Source of the DNA: Tenodera sinensis
Taxonomy: Eukaryota; Arthropoda; Insecta; Mantodea; Mantidae
Assembly (NCBI GenBank): GCA_030765045.1
Contig: CM060972.1
Coordinates: forward strand, 3,642,501 to 3,706,500
Length of the DNA stretch: 64,000 nt
Direction of reading: 5' to 3'
The notes under the pieces were generated by a model. It had not been told where the DNA came from and did not search any database. It saw nothing but the letters and a program-made list of their open reading frames with translations. A program made the position numbers and the translations under genes. Of this stretch, positions 29,499 through 45,208 are shown one piece after another. How positions within the stretch are numbered: position 1 is the stretch's first letter; each line of letters opens with the position of its first letter.

Positions 29499-32400
29499 GG
29501 CTACACTTGTATAGGCTACAGATGTATAGGCTACACTTGTATAGGCTACTGATGTATAGGCTACTGATGTATAGGCTACACTTGTATAGGCTACAGATGT
29601 ATAGGCTACACTTGTATAGGCTACTGATGTATAGGCTACACTTGTATAGGCTACTGATGTATAGGCTACTGATGTATAGGCTACTGATGTATAGGCTACA
29701 GATGTATAGGCTACACTTGTATAGGCTACTGATGTATAGGCTACTGATGTATAGGCTACACTTGTATAGGCTACTGATGTATAGGCTACTGATGTATAGG
29801 CTACACTTGTATAGGCTACAGATGTATAGGCTACACTTGTATAGGCTACTGATGTATAGGCTACACTTGTATAGGCTACTGATGTATAGGCTACTGATGT
29901 ATAGGCTACAGATGTATAGGCTACTGATGTATAGGCTACACTTGTATAGGCTACTGATGTATAGGCTACACTTGTATAGGCTACTGATGTATAGGCTACT
30001 GATGTATAGGCTACACTTGTATAGGCTACAGATGTATAGGCTACACTTGTATAGGCTACTGATGTATAGGCTACACTTGTATAGGCTACACTTGTATAGG
30101 CTACTGATGTATAGGCTACTGATGTATAGGCTACACTTGTATAGGCTACTGATGTATAGGCTACACTTGTATAGGCTACTGATGTATAGGCTACACTTGT
30201 ATAGGCTACTGATGTATAGGCTACAGATGTATAGGCTACACTTGTATAGGCTACAGATGTATAGACTACACTTGTATAGGCTACAGATGTATAGGCTACA
30301 CTTGTATAGGCTACTGATGTATAGGCTACACTTGTATAGGCTACTGATGTATAGGCTACACTTGTATAGGCTACTGATGTATAGGCTACAGATGTATAGG
30401 CTACACTTGTATAGGCTACTGATGTATAGGCTACTGATGTATAGGCTACACTTGTATAGGCTACTGATGTATAGGCTACACTTGTATAGGCTACTGATGT
30501 ATAGGCTACACTTGTATAGGCTACACTTGTATAGGCTACACTTGTATAGGCTACACTTGTATAGGCTACACTTGTATAGGCTACTGATGTATAGGTTACA
30601 CTTGTATAGGCTACTGATGTATAGGCTACACTTGTATAGGCTACACTTGTATAGGCTACACTTGTATAGGCTACACTTGTATAGGCTACTGATGTATAGG
30701 CTACACTTGTATAGGCTACTGATGTATAGGCTACTGATGTATAGGCTACACTTGTATAGGCTACAGATGTATAGGCTACACTTGTATAGGCTACTGATGT
30801 ATAGGCTACACTTGTATAGGCTACTGATGTATAGGCTACTGATGTATAGGCTACAGATGTATAGGCTACTGATGTATAGGCTACAGATGTATAGGCTACA
30901 CTTGTATAGGCTACTGATGTATAGGCTACTGATGTATAGGCTACACTTGTATAGGCTACTGATGTATAGGCTACACTTGTATAGGCTACTGATGTATAGG
31001 CTACACTTGTATAGGCTACTGATGTATAGGCTACAGATGTATAGGCTACACTTGTATAGGCTACAGATGTATAGACTACACTTGTATAGGCTACAGATGT
31101 ATAGGCTACACTTGTATAGGCTACTGATGTATAGGCTACACTTGTATAGGCTACTGATGTATAGGCTACACTTGTATAGGCTACTGATGTATAGGCTACA
31201 GATGTATAGGCTACACTTGTATAGGCTACTGATGTATAGGCTACTGATGTATAGGCTACACTTGTATAGGCTACTGATGTATAGGCTACACTTGTATAGG
31301 CTACACTTGTATAGGCTACACTTGTATAGGCTACACTTGTATAGGCTACTGATGTATAGGTTACACTTGTATAGGCTACTGATGTATAGGCTACACTTGT
31401 ATAGGCTACACTTGTATAGGCTACACTTGTATAGGCTACACTTGTATAGGCTACACTTGTATAGGCTACTGATGTATAGGCTACAGATGTATAGGCTACA
31501 CTTGTATAGGCTACTGATGTATAGGCTACTGATGTATAGGCTACACTTGTATAGGCTACACTTGTATAGGCTACACTTGTATAGGCTACACTTGTATAGG
31601 CTACTGATGTATAGGCTACTGATGTATAGGCTACAGATGTATAGGCTACACTTGTATAGGCTACTGATGTATAGGTTACACTTGTATAGGCTACTGATGT
31701 ATAGGTTACACTTGTATAGGCTACTGATGTATAGGCTACACTTGTATAGGCTACACTTGTATAGGCTACTGATGTATAGGCTACTGATGTATAGGCTACA
31801 CTTGTATAGGCTACTGATGTATAGGTTACACTTGTATAGGCTACTGATGTATAGGCTACAGATGTATAGGCTACACTTGTATAGGCTACTGATGTATAGG
31901 CTACAGATGTATAGGCTACACTTGTATAGGCTACTGATGTATAGGTTACACTTGTATAGGCTACTGATGTATAGGCTACACTTGTATAGGCTACACTTGT
32001 ATAGGCTACACTTGTATAGGCTACACTTGTATAGGCTACTGATGTATAGGCTACTGATGTATAGGCTACAGATGTATAGGCTACACTTGTATAGGCTACT
32101 GATGTATAGGTTACACTTGTATAGGCTACTGATGTATAGGCTACACTTGTATAGGCTACACTTGTATAGGCTACTGATGTATAGGCTACAGATGTATAGG
32201 CTACACTTGTATAGGATACTGATGTATAGGTTACACTTGTATAGGCTACTGATGTATAGGCTACACTTGTATAGGCTACACTTGTATAGGCTACACTTGT
32301 ATAGGCTACACTTGTATAGGCTACTGATGTATAGGCTACTGATGTATAGGCTACACTTGTATAGGCTACTGATGTATAGGTTACACTTGTATAGGCTACT

Positions 32401-34182
32401 GATGTATAGGCTACAGATGTATAGGCTACACTTGTATAGGCTACTGATGTATAGGCTACACTTGTATAGGCTACTGATGTATAGGCTACACTTGTATAGG
32501 CTACACTTGTATAGGCTACTGATGTATAGGCTACACTTGTATAGGCTACACTTGTATAGGCTACACTTGTATAGGCTACTGATGTATAGGCTACTGATGT
32601 ATAGGCTACACTTGTATAGGCTACACTTGTATAGGCTACACTTGTATAGGCTACACTTGTATAGGCTACTGATGTATAGGCTACTGATGTATAGGCTACA
32701 CTTGTATAGGCTACTGATGTATAGGTTACACTTGTATAGGCTACTGATGTATAGGCTACAGATGTATAGGCTACACTTGTATAGGCTACTGATGTATAGG
32801 CTACACTTGTATAGGCTACTGATGTATAGGCTACACTTGTATAGGCTACAGATGTATAGGCTACACTTGTATAGGCTACTGATGTATAGGTTACACTTGT
32901 ATAGGCTACTGATGTATAGGCTACACTTGTATAGGCTACAGATGTATAGACTACACTTGTATAGGCTACTGATGTATAGGCTACACTTGTATAGACTACA
33001 GATGTATAGACTACACTTGTATAGGCTACTGATGTATAGGCTACACTTGTATAGGCTACAGATGTATAGGCTACACTTGTATAGACTACTGATGTATAGG
33101 CTACACTTGTATAGGCTACACTTGTATAGGCTACACTTGTATAGGCTACACTTGTATAGGCTACACTTGTATAGGCTACAGATGTATAGACTACACTTGT
33201 ATAGGCTACTGATGTATAGGCTACACTTGTATAGGCTACACTTGTATAGGCTACTGATGTATAGGCTACACTTGTATAGGCTACAGATGTATAGACTACA
33301 CTTGTATAGGCTACTGATGTATAGGCTACACTTGTATAGACTACAGATGTATAGACTACACTTGTATAGGCTACAGATGTATAGACTACACTTGTATAGG
33401 CTAGTGATGTATAGGTTACACTTGTATAGACTACTGATGTATAGGCTACACTTGTATAGGCTACACTTGTATAGGCTACACTTGTATAGGCTACACTTGT
33501 ATAGGCTACACTTGTATAGGCTACAGATGTATAGACTACACTTGTATAGGCTACTGATGTATAGGCTACACTTGTATAGACTACACTTGTATAGGCTACA
33601 CTTGTATAGGCTACTGATGTATAGACTACACTTGTATAGGCTACACTTGTATAGGCTACTGATGTATAGACTACACTTGTATAGGCTACTGATGTATAGG
33701 CTACACTTGTATAGGCTACTGATGTATAGGTTACAGATGTATAGGCTACACTTGTATAGGCTACTGATGTATAGGCTACACTTGTATAGGCTACACTTGT
33801 ATAGGCTACTGATGTATAGGCTACACTTGTATAGGCTACTGATGTATAGGCTACAGATGTATAGGCTACACTTGTATAGGCTACTGATGTATAGGCTACT
33901 GATGTATAGGCTACACTTGTATAGGCTACAGATGTATAGGCTACACTTGTATAGGCTACTGATGTATAGGCTACACTTGTATAGGCTACTGATGTATAGG
34001 CTACTGATGTATAGGCTACTGATGTATAGGCTACAGATGTATAGGCTACACTTGTATAGGCTACTGATGTATAGGCTACTGATGTATAGGCTACACTTGT
34101 ATAGGCTACTGATGTATAGGCTACACTTGTATAGGCTACTGATGTATAGGCTACTGATGTATAGGCTACACTTGTATAGGCT
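29499..34182. repeat. 9.24-9.30-kb-spaced duplication, copy 1
   Basis: 29499-30490 equals 38799-39790 at an offset of 9,300 bp. From about 30979 to 34182 the match continues at 9,240 bp (40219-43422). The 60-bp change is four whole monomers lost or gained between the copies at about 30490-30980. Shared rare markers are GGATAC (32215/41455) and CTAGTGATGT (33401/42641). I noted a single base difference in the second part: GGCTAC here against GGGTAC at 40691. Confidence 0.85.
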
Positions 34183-34420
34183 ACTGATGTATAGGTTACA
34201 CTTGTATAGGCTACTGATGTATAGGCTACACTTGTATAGGCTACTGATGTATAGGCTACAGATGTATAGGCTACACTTGTATAGGCTACTGATGTATAGG
34301 TTACACTTGTATAGGCTACTGATGTATAGGTTACACTTGTATAGGCTACTGATGTATAGGCTACAGATGTATAGGCTACACTTGTATAGGCTACTGATGT
34401 ATAGGTTACACTTGTATAGG

Positions 34421-35518
34421 CTACTGATGTATAGGCTACACTTGTATAGGCTACACTTGTATAGGCTACACTTGTATAGGCTACACTTGTATAGGCTACT
34501 GATGTATAGGCTACACTTGTATAGGCTACTGATGTATAGGCTACTGATGTATAGGCTACTGATGTATAGGCTACAGATGTATAGGCTACACTTGTATAGG
34601 CTACTGATGTATAGGCTACTGATGTATAGGCTACACTTGTATAGGCTACTGATGTATAGGCTACACTTGTATAGGCTACTGATGTATAGGCTACTGATGT
34701 ATAGGCTACACTTGTATAGGCTACAGATGTATAGGCTACACTTGTATAGGCTACTGATGTATAGGCTACACTTGTATAGGCTACTGATGTATAGGCTACT
34801 GATGTATAGGCTACAGATGTATAGGCTACTGATGTATAGGCTACAGATGTATAGGCTACACTTGTATAGGCTACTGATGTATAGGCTACTGATGTATAGG
34901 CTACACTTGTATAGGCTACTGATGTATAGGCTACACTTGTATAGGCTACTGATGTATAGGCTACACTTGTATAGGCTACTGATGTATAGGCTACAGATGT
35001 ATAGGCTACACTTGTATAGGCTACAGATGTATAGACTACACTTGTATAGGCTACAGATGTATAGGCTACACTTGTATAGGCTACTGATGTATAGGCTACA
35101 CTTGTATAGGCTACTGATGTATAGGCTACACTTGTATAGGCTACTGATGTATAGGCTACAGATGTATAGGCTACACTTGTATAGGCTACTGATGTATAGG
35201 CTACTGATGTATAGGCTACACTTGTATAGGCTACTGATGTATAGGCTACACTTGTATAGGCTACACTTGTATAGGCTACACTTGTATAGGCTACACTTGT
35301 ATAGGCTACTGATGTATAGGCTACACTTGTATAGGCTACACTTGTATAGGCTACACTTGTATAGGCTACACTTGTATAGGCTACACTTGTATAGGCTACT
35401 GATGTATAGGCTACAGATGTATAGGCTACACTTGTATAGGCTACTGATGTATAGGCTACTGATGTATAGGCTACACTTGTATAGGCTACTGATGTATAGG
35501 CTACACTTGTATAGGCTA
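34421..35518. repeat. 1.1-kb block repeated at 44111-45208
   Basis: Matches 44111-45208 at an offset of 9,690 bp (646 monomers). Its middle part, 34624-35321, also matches 30664-31361 at 3,960 bp (264 monomers). The match to 30664-31361 ends where one copy changes GGCTAC to GGTTAC (35322). Confidence 0.8.
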
Positions 35519-38500
35519 CTGATGTATAGGTTACACTTGTATAGGCTACTGATGTATAGGCTACACTTGTATAGGCTACACTTGTATAGGCTACACTTGT
35601 ATAGGCTACACTTGTATAGGCTACACTTGTATAGGCTACTGATGTATAGGCTACAGATGTATAGGCTACACTTGTATAGGCTACTGATGTATAGGCTACT
35701 GATGTATAGGCTACACTTGTATAGGCTACACTTGTATAGGCTACACTTGTATAGGCTACACTTGTATAGGCTACTGATGTATAGGTTACACTTGTATAGG
35801 CTACTGATGTATAGGCTACACTTGTATAGGCTACTGATGTATAGGCTACACTTGTATAGACTACACTTGTATAGGTTACACTTGTATAGGTTACACTTGT
35901 ATAGGCTACTGATGTATAGGCTACACTTGTATAGGCTACTGATGTATAGGCTACACTTGTATAGGCTACACTTGTATAGGCTACTGATGTATAGGCTACA
36001 CTTGTATAGGCTACTGATGTATAGGCTACAGATGTATAGGCTACACTTGTATAGGCTACTGATGTATAGGCTACTGATGTATAGGCTACACTTGTATAGG
36101 CTACAGATGTATAGGCTACACTTGTATAGGCTACTGATGTATAGGCTACACTTGTATAGGCTACTGATGTATAGGCTACTGATGTATAGGCTACAGATGT
36201 ATAGGCTACACTTGTATAGGCTACTGATGTATAGGCTACTGATGTATAGGCTACACTTGTATAGGCTACTGATGTATAGGCTACTGATGTATAGGCTACA
36301 CTTGTATAGGCTACAGATGTATAGGCTACACTTGTATAGGCTACTGATGTATAGGCTACACTTGTATAGGCTACTGATGTATAGGCTACTGATGTATAGG
36401 CTACAGATGTATAGGCTACTGATGTATAGGCTACACTTGTATAGGCTACTGATGTATAGGCTACAGATGTATAGGCTACACTTGTATAGGCTACAGATGT
36501 ATAGACTACACTTGTATAGGCTACAGATGTATAGGCTACACTTGTATAGGCTACTGATGTATAGGCTACACTTGTATAGGCTACTGATGTATAGGCTACA
36601 CTTGTATAGGCTACTGATGTATAGGCTACAGATGTATAGGCTACACTTGTATAGGCTACTGATGTATAGGCTACTGATGTATAGGCTACTGATGTATAGG
36701 CTACACTTGTATAGGCTACACTTGTATAGGCTACACTTGTATAGGCTACACTTGTATAGGCTACTGATGTATAGGCTACACTTGTATAGGCTACACTTGT
36801 ATAGGCTACACTTGTATAGGCTACACTTGTATAGGCTACACTTGTATAGGCTACTGATGTATAGGCTACAGATGTATAGGCTACACTTGTATAGGCTACT
36901 GATGTATAGGCTACTGATGTATAGGCTACACTTGTATAGGCTACTGATGTATAGGTTACACTTGTATAGGCTACTGATGTATAGGCTACACTTGTATAGG
37001 CTACTGATGTATAGGCTACAGATGTATAGGCTACACTTGTATAGGCTACTGATGTATAGGTTACACTTGTATAGGCTACTGATGTATAGGTTACACTTGT
37101 ATAGGCTACTGATGTATAGGCTACAGATGTATAGGCTACACTTGTATAGGCTACTGATGTATAGGTTACACTTGTATAGGCTACTGATGTATAGGCTACA
37201 CTTGTATAGGCTACACTTGTATAGGCTACACTTGTATAGGCTACACTTGTATAGGCTACACTTGTATAGGCTACTGATGTATAGGCTACACTTGTATAGG
37301 CTACTGATGTATAGGCTACTGATGTATAGGCTACTGATGTATAGGCTACAGATGTATAGGCTACACTTGTATAGGCTACTGATGTATAGGCTACTGATGT
37401 ATAGGCTACACTTGTATAGGCTACTGATGTATAGGCTACACTTGTATAGGCTACTGATGTATAGGCTACTGATGTATAGGCTACACTTGTATAGGCTACA
37501 GATGTATAGGCTACACTTGTATAGGCTACTGATGTATAGGCTACACTTGTATAGGCTACTGATGTATAGGCTACTGATGTATAGGCTACAGATGTATAGG
37601 CTACTGATGTATAGGCTACAGATGTATAGGCTACACTTGTATAGGCTACTGATGTATAGGCTACTGATGTATAGGCTACACTTGTATAGGCTACTGATGT
37701 ATAGGCTACACTTGTATAGGCTACTGATGTATAGGCTACACTTGTATAGGCTACTGATGTATAGGCTACAGATGTATAGGCTACACTTGTATAGGCTACA
37801 GATGTATAGACTACACTTGTATAGGCTACAGATGTATAGGCTACACTTGTATAGGCTACTGATGTATAGGCTACACTTGTATAGGCTACTGATGTATAGG
37901 CTACACTTGTATAGGCTACTGATGTATAGGCTACAGATGTATAGGCTACACTTGTATAGGCTACTGATGTATAGGCTACTGATGTATAGGCTACACTTGT
38001 ATAGGCTACTGATGTATAGGCTACACTTGTATAGGCTACACTTGTATAGGCTACACTTGTATAGGCTACACTTGTATAGGCTACTGATGTATAGGCTACA
38101 CTTGTATAGGCTACACTTGTATAGGCTACACTTGTATAGGCTACACTTGTATAGGCTACACTTGTATAGGCTACTGATGTATAGGCTACAGATGTATAGG
38201 CTACACTTGTATAGGCTACTGATGTATAGGCTACTGATGTATAGGCTACACTTGTATAGGCTACTGATGTATAGGCTACACTTGTATAGGCTACACTTGT
38301 ATAGGCTACTGATGTATAGGTTACACTTGTATAGGCTACTGATGTATAGGCTACACTTGTATAGGCTACACTTGTATAGGCTACACTTGTATAGGCTACA
38401 CTTGTATAGGCTACACTTGTATAGGCTACTGATGTATAGGCTACAGATGTATAGGCTACACTTGTATAGGCTACTGATGTATAGGCTACTGATGTATAGG

Positions 38501-38798
38501 CTACACTTGTATAGGCTACACTTGTATAGGCTACACTTGTATAGGCTACACTTGTATAGGCTACTGATGTATAGGTTACACTTGTATAGGCTACTGATGT
38601 ATAGGCTACACTTGTATAGGCTACTGATGTATAGGCTACACTTGTATAGACTACACTTGTATAGGTTACACTTGTATAGGTTACACTTGTATAGGCTACT
38701 GATGTATAGGCTACACTTGTATAGGCTACTGATGTATAGGCTACACTTGTATAGGCTACACTTGTATAGGCTACTGATGTATAGGCTACACTTGTATA

Positions 38799-41700
38799 GG
38801 CTACTGATGTATAGGCTACAGATGTATAGGCTACACTTGTATAGGCTACTGATGTATAGGCTACTGATGTATAGGCTACACTTGTATAGGCTACAGATGT
38901 ATAGGCTACACTTGTATAGGCTACTGATGTATAGGCTACACTTGTATAGGCTACTGATGTATAGGCTACTGATGTATAGGCTACTGATGTATAGGCTACA
39001 GATGTATAGGCTACACTTGTATAGGCTACTGATGTATAGGCTACTGATGTATAGGCTACACTTGTATAGGCTACTGATGTATAGGCTACTGATGTATAGG
39101 CTACACTTGTATAGGCTACAGATGTATAGGCTACACTTGTATAGGCTACTGATGTATAGGCTACACTTGTATAGGCTACTGATGTATAGGCTACTGATGT
39201 ATAGGCTACAGATGTATAGGCTACTGATGTATAGGCTACACTTGTATAGGCTACTGATGTATAGGCTACACTTGTATAGGCTACTGATGTATAGGCTACT
39301 GATGTATAGGCTACACTTGTATAGGCTACAGATGTATAGGCTACACTTGTATAGGCTACTGATGTATAGGCTACACTTGTATAGGCTACACTTGTATAGG
39401 CTACTGATGTATAGGCTACTGATGTATAGGCTACACTTGTATAGGCTACTGATGTATAGGCTACACTTGTATAGGCTACTGATGTATAGGCTACACTTGT
39501 ATAGGCTACTGATGTATAGGCTACAGATGTATAGGCTACACTTGTATAGGCTACAGATGTATAGACTACACTTGTATAGGCTACAGATGTATAGGCTACA
39601 CTTGTATAGGCTACTGATGTATAGGCTACACTTGTATAGGCTACTGATGTATAGGCTACACTTGTATAGGCTACTGATGTATAGGCTACAGATGTATAGG
39701 CTACACTTGTATAGGCTACTGATGTATAGGCTACTGATGTATAGGCTACACTTGTATAGGCTACTGATGTATAGGCTACACTTGTATAGGCTACACTTGT
39801 ATAGGCTACACTTGTATAGGCTACACTTGTATAGGCTACTGATGTATAGGTTACACTTGTATAGGCTACTGATGTATAGGCTACACTTGTATAGGCTACA
39901 CTTGTATAGGCTACACTTGTATAGGCTACACTTGTATAGGCTACTGATGTATAGGCTACACTTGTATAGGCTACTGATGTATAGGCTACTGATGTATAGG
40001 CTACACTTGTATAGGCTACAGATGTATAGGCTACACTTGTATAGGCTACTGATGTATAGGCTACACTTGTATAGGCTACTGATGTATAGGCTACTGATGT
40101 ATAGGCTACAGATGTATAGGCTACTGATGTATAGGCTACAGATGTATAGGCTACACTTGTATAGGCTACTGATGTATAGGCTACTGATGTATAGGCTACA
40201 CTTGTATAGGCTACTGATGTATAGGCTACTGATGTATAGGCTACACTTGTATAGGCTACTGATGTATAGGCTACAGATGTATAGGCTACACTTGTATAGG
40301 CTACAGATGTATAGACTACACTTGTATAGGCTACAGATGTATAGGCTACACTTGTATAGGCTACTGATGTATAGGCTACACTTGTATAGGCTACTGATGT
40401 ATAGGCTACACTTGTATAGGCTACTGATGTATAGGCTACAGATGTATAGGCTACACTTGTATAGGCTACTGATGTATAGGCTACTGATGTATAGGCTACA
40501 CTTGTATAGGCTACTGATGTATAGGCTACACTTGTATAGGCTACACTTGTATAGGCTACACTTGTATAGGCTACACTTGTATAGGCTACTGATGTATAGG
40601 TTACACTTGTATAGGCTACTGATGTATAGGCTACACTTGTATAGGCTACACTTGTATAGGCTACACTTGTATAGGCTACACTTGTATAGGGTACACTTGT
40701 ATAGGCTACTGATGTATAGGCTACAGATGTATAGGCTACACTTGTATAGGCTACTGATGTATAGGCTACTGATGTATAGGCTACACTTGTATAGGCTACA
40801 CTTGTATAGGCTACACTTGTATAGGCTACACTTGTATAGGCTACTGATGTATAGGCTACTGATGTATAGGCTACAGATGTATAGGCTACACTTGTATAGG
40901 CTACTGATGTATAGGTTACACTTGTATAGGCTACTGATGTATAGGTTACACTTGTATAGGCTACTGATGTATAGGCTACACTTGTATAGGCTACACTTGT
41001 ATAGGCTACTGATGTATAGGCTACTGATGTATAGGCTACACTTGTATAGGCTACTGATGTATAGGTTACACTTGTATAGGCTACTGATGTATAGGCTACA
41101 GATGTATAGGCTACACTTGTATAGGCTACTGATGTATAGGCTACAGATGTATAGGCTACACTTGTATAGGCTACTGATGTATAGGTTACACTTGTATAGG
41201 CTACTGATGTATAGGCTACACTTGTATAGGCTACACTTGTATAGGCTACACTTGTATAGGCTACACTTGTATAGGCTACTGATGTATAGGCTACTGATGT
41301 ATAGGCTACAGATGTATAGGCTACACTTGTATAGGCTACTGATGTATAGGTTACACTTGTATAGGCTACTGATGTATAGGCTACACTTGTATAGGCTACA
41401 CTTGTATAGGCTACTGATGTATAGGCTACAGATGTATAGGCTACACTTGTATAGGATACTGATGTATAGGTTACACTTGTATAGGCTACTGATGTATAGG
41501 CTACACTTGTATAGGCTACACTTGTATAGGCTACACTTGTATAGGCTACACTTGTATAGGCTACTGATGTATAGGCTACTGATGTATAGGCTACACTTGT
41601 ATAGGCTACTGATGTATAGGTTACACTTGTATAGGCTACTGATGTATAGGCTACAGATGTATAGGCTACACTTGTATAGGCTACTGATGTATAGGCTACA

Positions 41701-43422
41701 CTTGTATAGGCTACTGATGTATAGGCTACACTTGTATAGGCTACACTTGTATAGGCTACTGATGTATAGGCTACACTTGTATAGGCTACACTTGTATAGG
41801 CTACACTTGTATAGGCTACTGATGTATAGGCTACTGATGTATAGGCTACACTTGTATAGGCTACACTTGTATAGGCTACACTTGTATAGGCTACACTTGT
41901 ATAGGCTACTGATGTATAGGCTACTGATGTATAGGCTACACTTGTATAGGCTACTGATGTATAGGTTACACTTGTATAGGCTACTGATGTATAGGCTACA
42001 GATGTATAGGCTACACTTGTATAGGCTACTGATGTATAGGCTACACTTGTATAGGCTACTGATGTATAGGCTACACTTGTATAGGCTACAGATGTATAGG
42101 CTACACTTGTATAGGCTACTGATGTATAGGTTACACTTGTATAGGCTACTGATGTATAGGCTACACTTGTATAGGCTACAGATGTATAGACTACACTTGT
42201 ATAGGCTACTGATGTATAGGCTACACTTGTATAGACTACAGATGTATAGACTACACTTGTATAGGCTACTGATGTATAGGCTACACTTGTATAGGCTACA
42301 GATGTATAGGCTACACTTGTATAGACTACTGATGTATAGGCTACACTTGTATAGGCTACACTTGTATAGGCTACACTTGTATAGGCTACACTTGTATAGG
42401 CTACACTTGTATAGGCTACAGATGTATAGACTACACTTGTATAGGCTACTGATGTATAGGCTACACTTGTATAGGCTACACTTGTATAGGCTACTGATGT
42501 ATAGGCTACACTTGTATAGGCTACAGATGTATAGACTACACTTGTATAGGCTACTGATGTATAGGCTACACTTGTATAGACTACAGATGTATAGACTACA
42601 CTTGTATAGGCTACAGATGTATAGACTACACTTGTATAGGCTAGTGATGTATAGGTTACACTTGTATAGACTACTGATGTATAGGCTACACTTGTATAGG
42701 CTACACTTGTATAGGCTACACTTGTATAGGCTACACTTGTATAGGCTACACTTGTATAGGCTACAGATGTATAGACTACACTTGTATAGGCTACTGATGT
42801 ATAGGCTACACTTGTATAGACTACACTTGTATAGGCTACACTTGTATAGGCTACTGATGTATAGACTACACTTGTATAGGCTACACTTGTATAGGCTACT
42901 GATGTATAGACTACACTTGTATAGGCTACTGATGTATAGGCTACACTTGTATAGGCTACTGATGTATAGGTTACAGATGTATAGGCTACACTTGTATAGG
43001 CTACTGATGTATAGGCTACACTTGTATAGGCTACACTTGTATAGGCTACTGATGTATAGGCTACACTTGTATAGGCTACTGATGTATAGGCTACAGATGT
43101 ATAGGCTACACTTGTATAGGCTACTGATGTATAGGCTACTGATGTATAGGCTACACTTGTATAGGCTACAGATGTATAGGCTACACTTGTATAGGCTACT
43201 GATGTATAGGCTACACTTGTATAGGCTACTGATGTATAGGCTACTGATGTATAGGCTACTGATGTATAGGCTACAGATGTATAGGCTACACTTGTATAGG
43301 CTACTGATGTATAGGCTACTGATGTATAGGCTACACTTGTATAGGCTACTGATGTATAGGCTACACTTGTATAGGCTACTGATGTATAGGCTACTGATGT
43401 ATAGGCTACACTTGTATAGGCT
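38799..43422. repeat. 9.24-9.30-kb-spaced duplication, copy 2
   Basis: Partner of 29499-34182. The near absence of point differences over about 4.2 kb of directly compared sequence implies a recent event or continuing homogenisation. At its right end, near 43423, it switches from CTGATGT to CAGATGT relative to copy 1 and the match stops. Confidence 0.85.
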
Positions 43423-44110
43423 ACAGATGTATAGGCTACACTTGTATAGGCTACTGATGTATAGGCTACACTTGTATAGGCTACTGATGTATAGGCTACT
43501 GATGTATAGGCTACTGATGTATAGGCTACAGATGTATAGGCTACACTTGTATAGGCTACTGATGTATAGGCTACTGATGTATAGGCTACACTTGTATAGG
43601 CTACTGATGTATAGGCTACACTTGTATAGGCTACACTTGTATAGGCTACACTTGTATAGGCTACACTTGTATAGGCTACTGATGTATAGGCTACACTTGT
43701 ATAGGCTACACTTGTATAGGCTACACTTGTATAGGCTACACTTGTATAGGCTACACTTGTATAGGCTACTGATGTATAGGCTACAGATGTATAGGCTACA
43801 CTTGTATAGGCTACTGATGTATAGGCTACTGATGTATAGGCTACACTTGTATAGGCTACTGATGTATAGGTTACACTTGTATAGGCTACTGATGTATAGG
43901 CTACACTTGTATAGGCTACTGATGTATAGGCTACAGATGTATAGGCTACACTTGTATAGGCTACTGATGTATAGGTTACACTTGTATAGGCTACTGATGT
44001 ATAGGTTACACTTGTATAGGCTACTGATGTATAGGCTACAGATGTATAGGCTACACTTGTATAGGCTACTGATGTATAGGTTACACTTGTATAGGCTACT
44101 GATGTATAGG

Positions 44111-45208
44111 CTACACTTGTATAGGCTACACTTGTATAGGCTACACTTGTATAGGCTACACTTGTATAGGCTACACTTGTATAGGCTACTGATGTATAGG
44201 CTACACTTGTATAGGCTACTGATGTATAGGCTACTGATGTATAGGCTACTGATGTATAGGCTACAGATGTATAGGCTACACTTGTATAGGCTACTGATGT
44301 ATAGGCTACTGATGTATAGGCTACACTTGTATAGGCTACTGATGTATAGGCTACACTTGTATAGGCTACTGATGTATAGGCTACTGATGTATAGGCTACA
44401 CTTGTATAGGCTACAGATGTATAGGCTACACTTGTATAGGCTACTGATGTATAGGCTACACTTGTATAGGCTACTGATGTATAGGCTACTGATGTATAGG
44501 CTACAGATGTATAGGCTACTGATGTATAGGCTACAGATGTATAGGCTACACTTGTATAGGCTACTGATGTATAGGCTACTGATGTATAGGCTACACTTGT
44601 ATAGGCTACTGATGTATAGGCTACACTTGTATAGGCTACTGATGTATAGGCTACACTTGTATAGGCTACTGATGTATAGGCTACAGATGTATAGGCTACA
44701 CTTGTATAGGCTACAGATGTATAGACTACACTTGTATAGGCTACAGATGTATAGGCTACACTTGTATAGGCTACTGATGTATAGGCTACACTTGTATAGG
44801 CTACTGATGTATAGGCTACACTTGTATAGGCTACTGATGTATAGGCTACAGATGTATAGGCTACACTTGTATAGGCTACTGATGTATAGGCTACTGATGT
44901 ATAGGCTACACTTGTATAGGCTACTGATGTATAGGCTACACTTGTATAGGCTACACTTGTATAGGCTACACTTGTATAGGCTACACTTGTATAGGCTACT
45001 GATGTATAGGCTACACTTGTATAGGCTACACTTGTATAGGCTACACTTGTATAGGCTACACTTGTATAGGCTACACTTGTATAGGCTACTGATGTATAGG
45101 CTACAGATGTATAGGCTACACTTGTATAGGCTACTGATGTATAGGCTACTGATGTATAGGCTACACTTGTATAGGCTACTGATGTATAGGCTACACTTGT
45201 ATAGGCTA
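44111..45208. repeat. Second copy of the 34.4-35.5-kb block
   Basis: Same order of monomer types as 34421-35518, in register at 9,690 bp. The 9,240-bp and 9,690-bp offsets of adjacent blocks show that 30 monomers lie between the two registers, so the region between has changed length by whole monomers. Confidence 0.8.
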
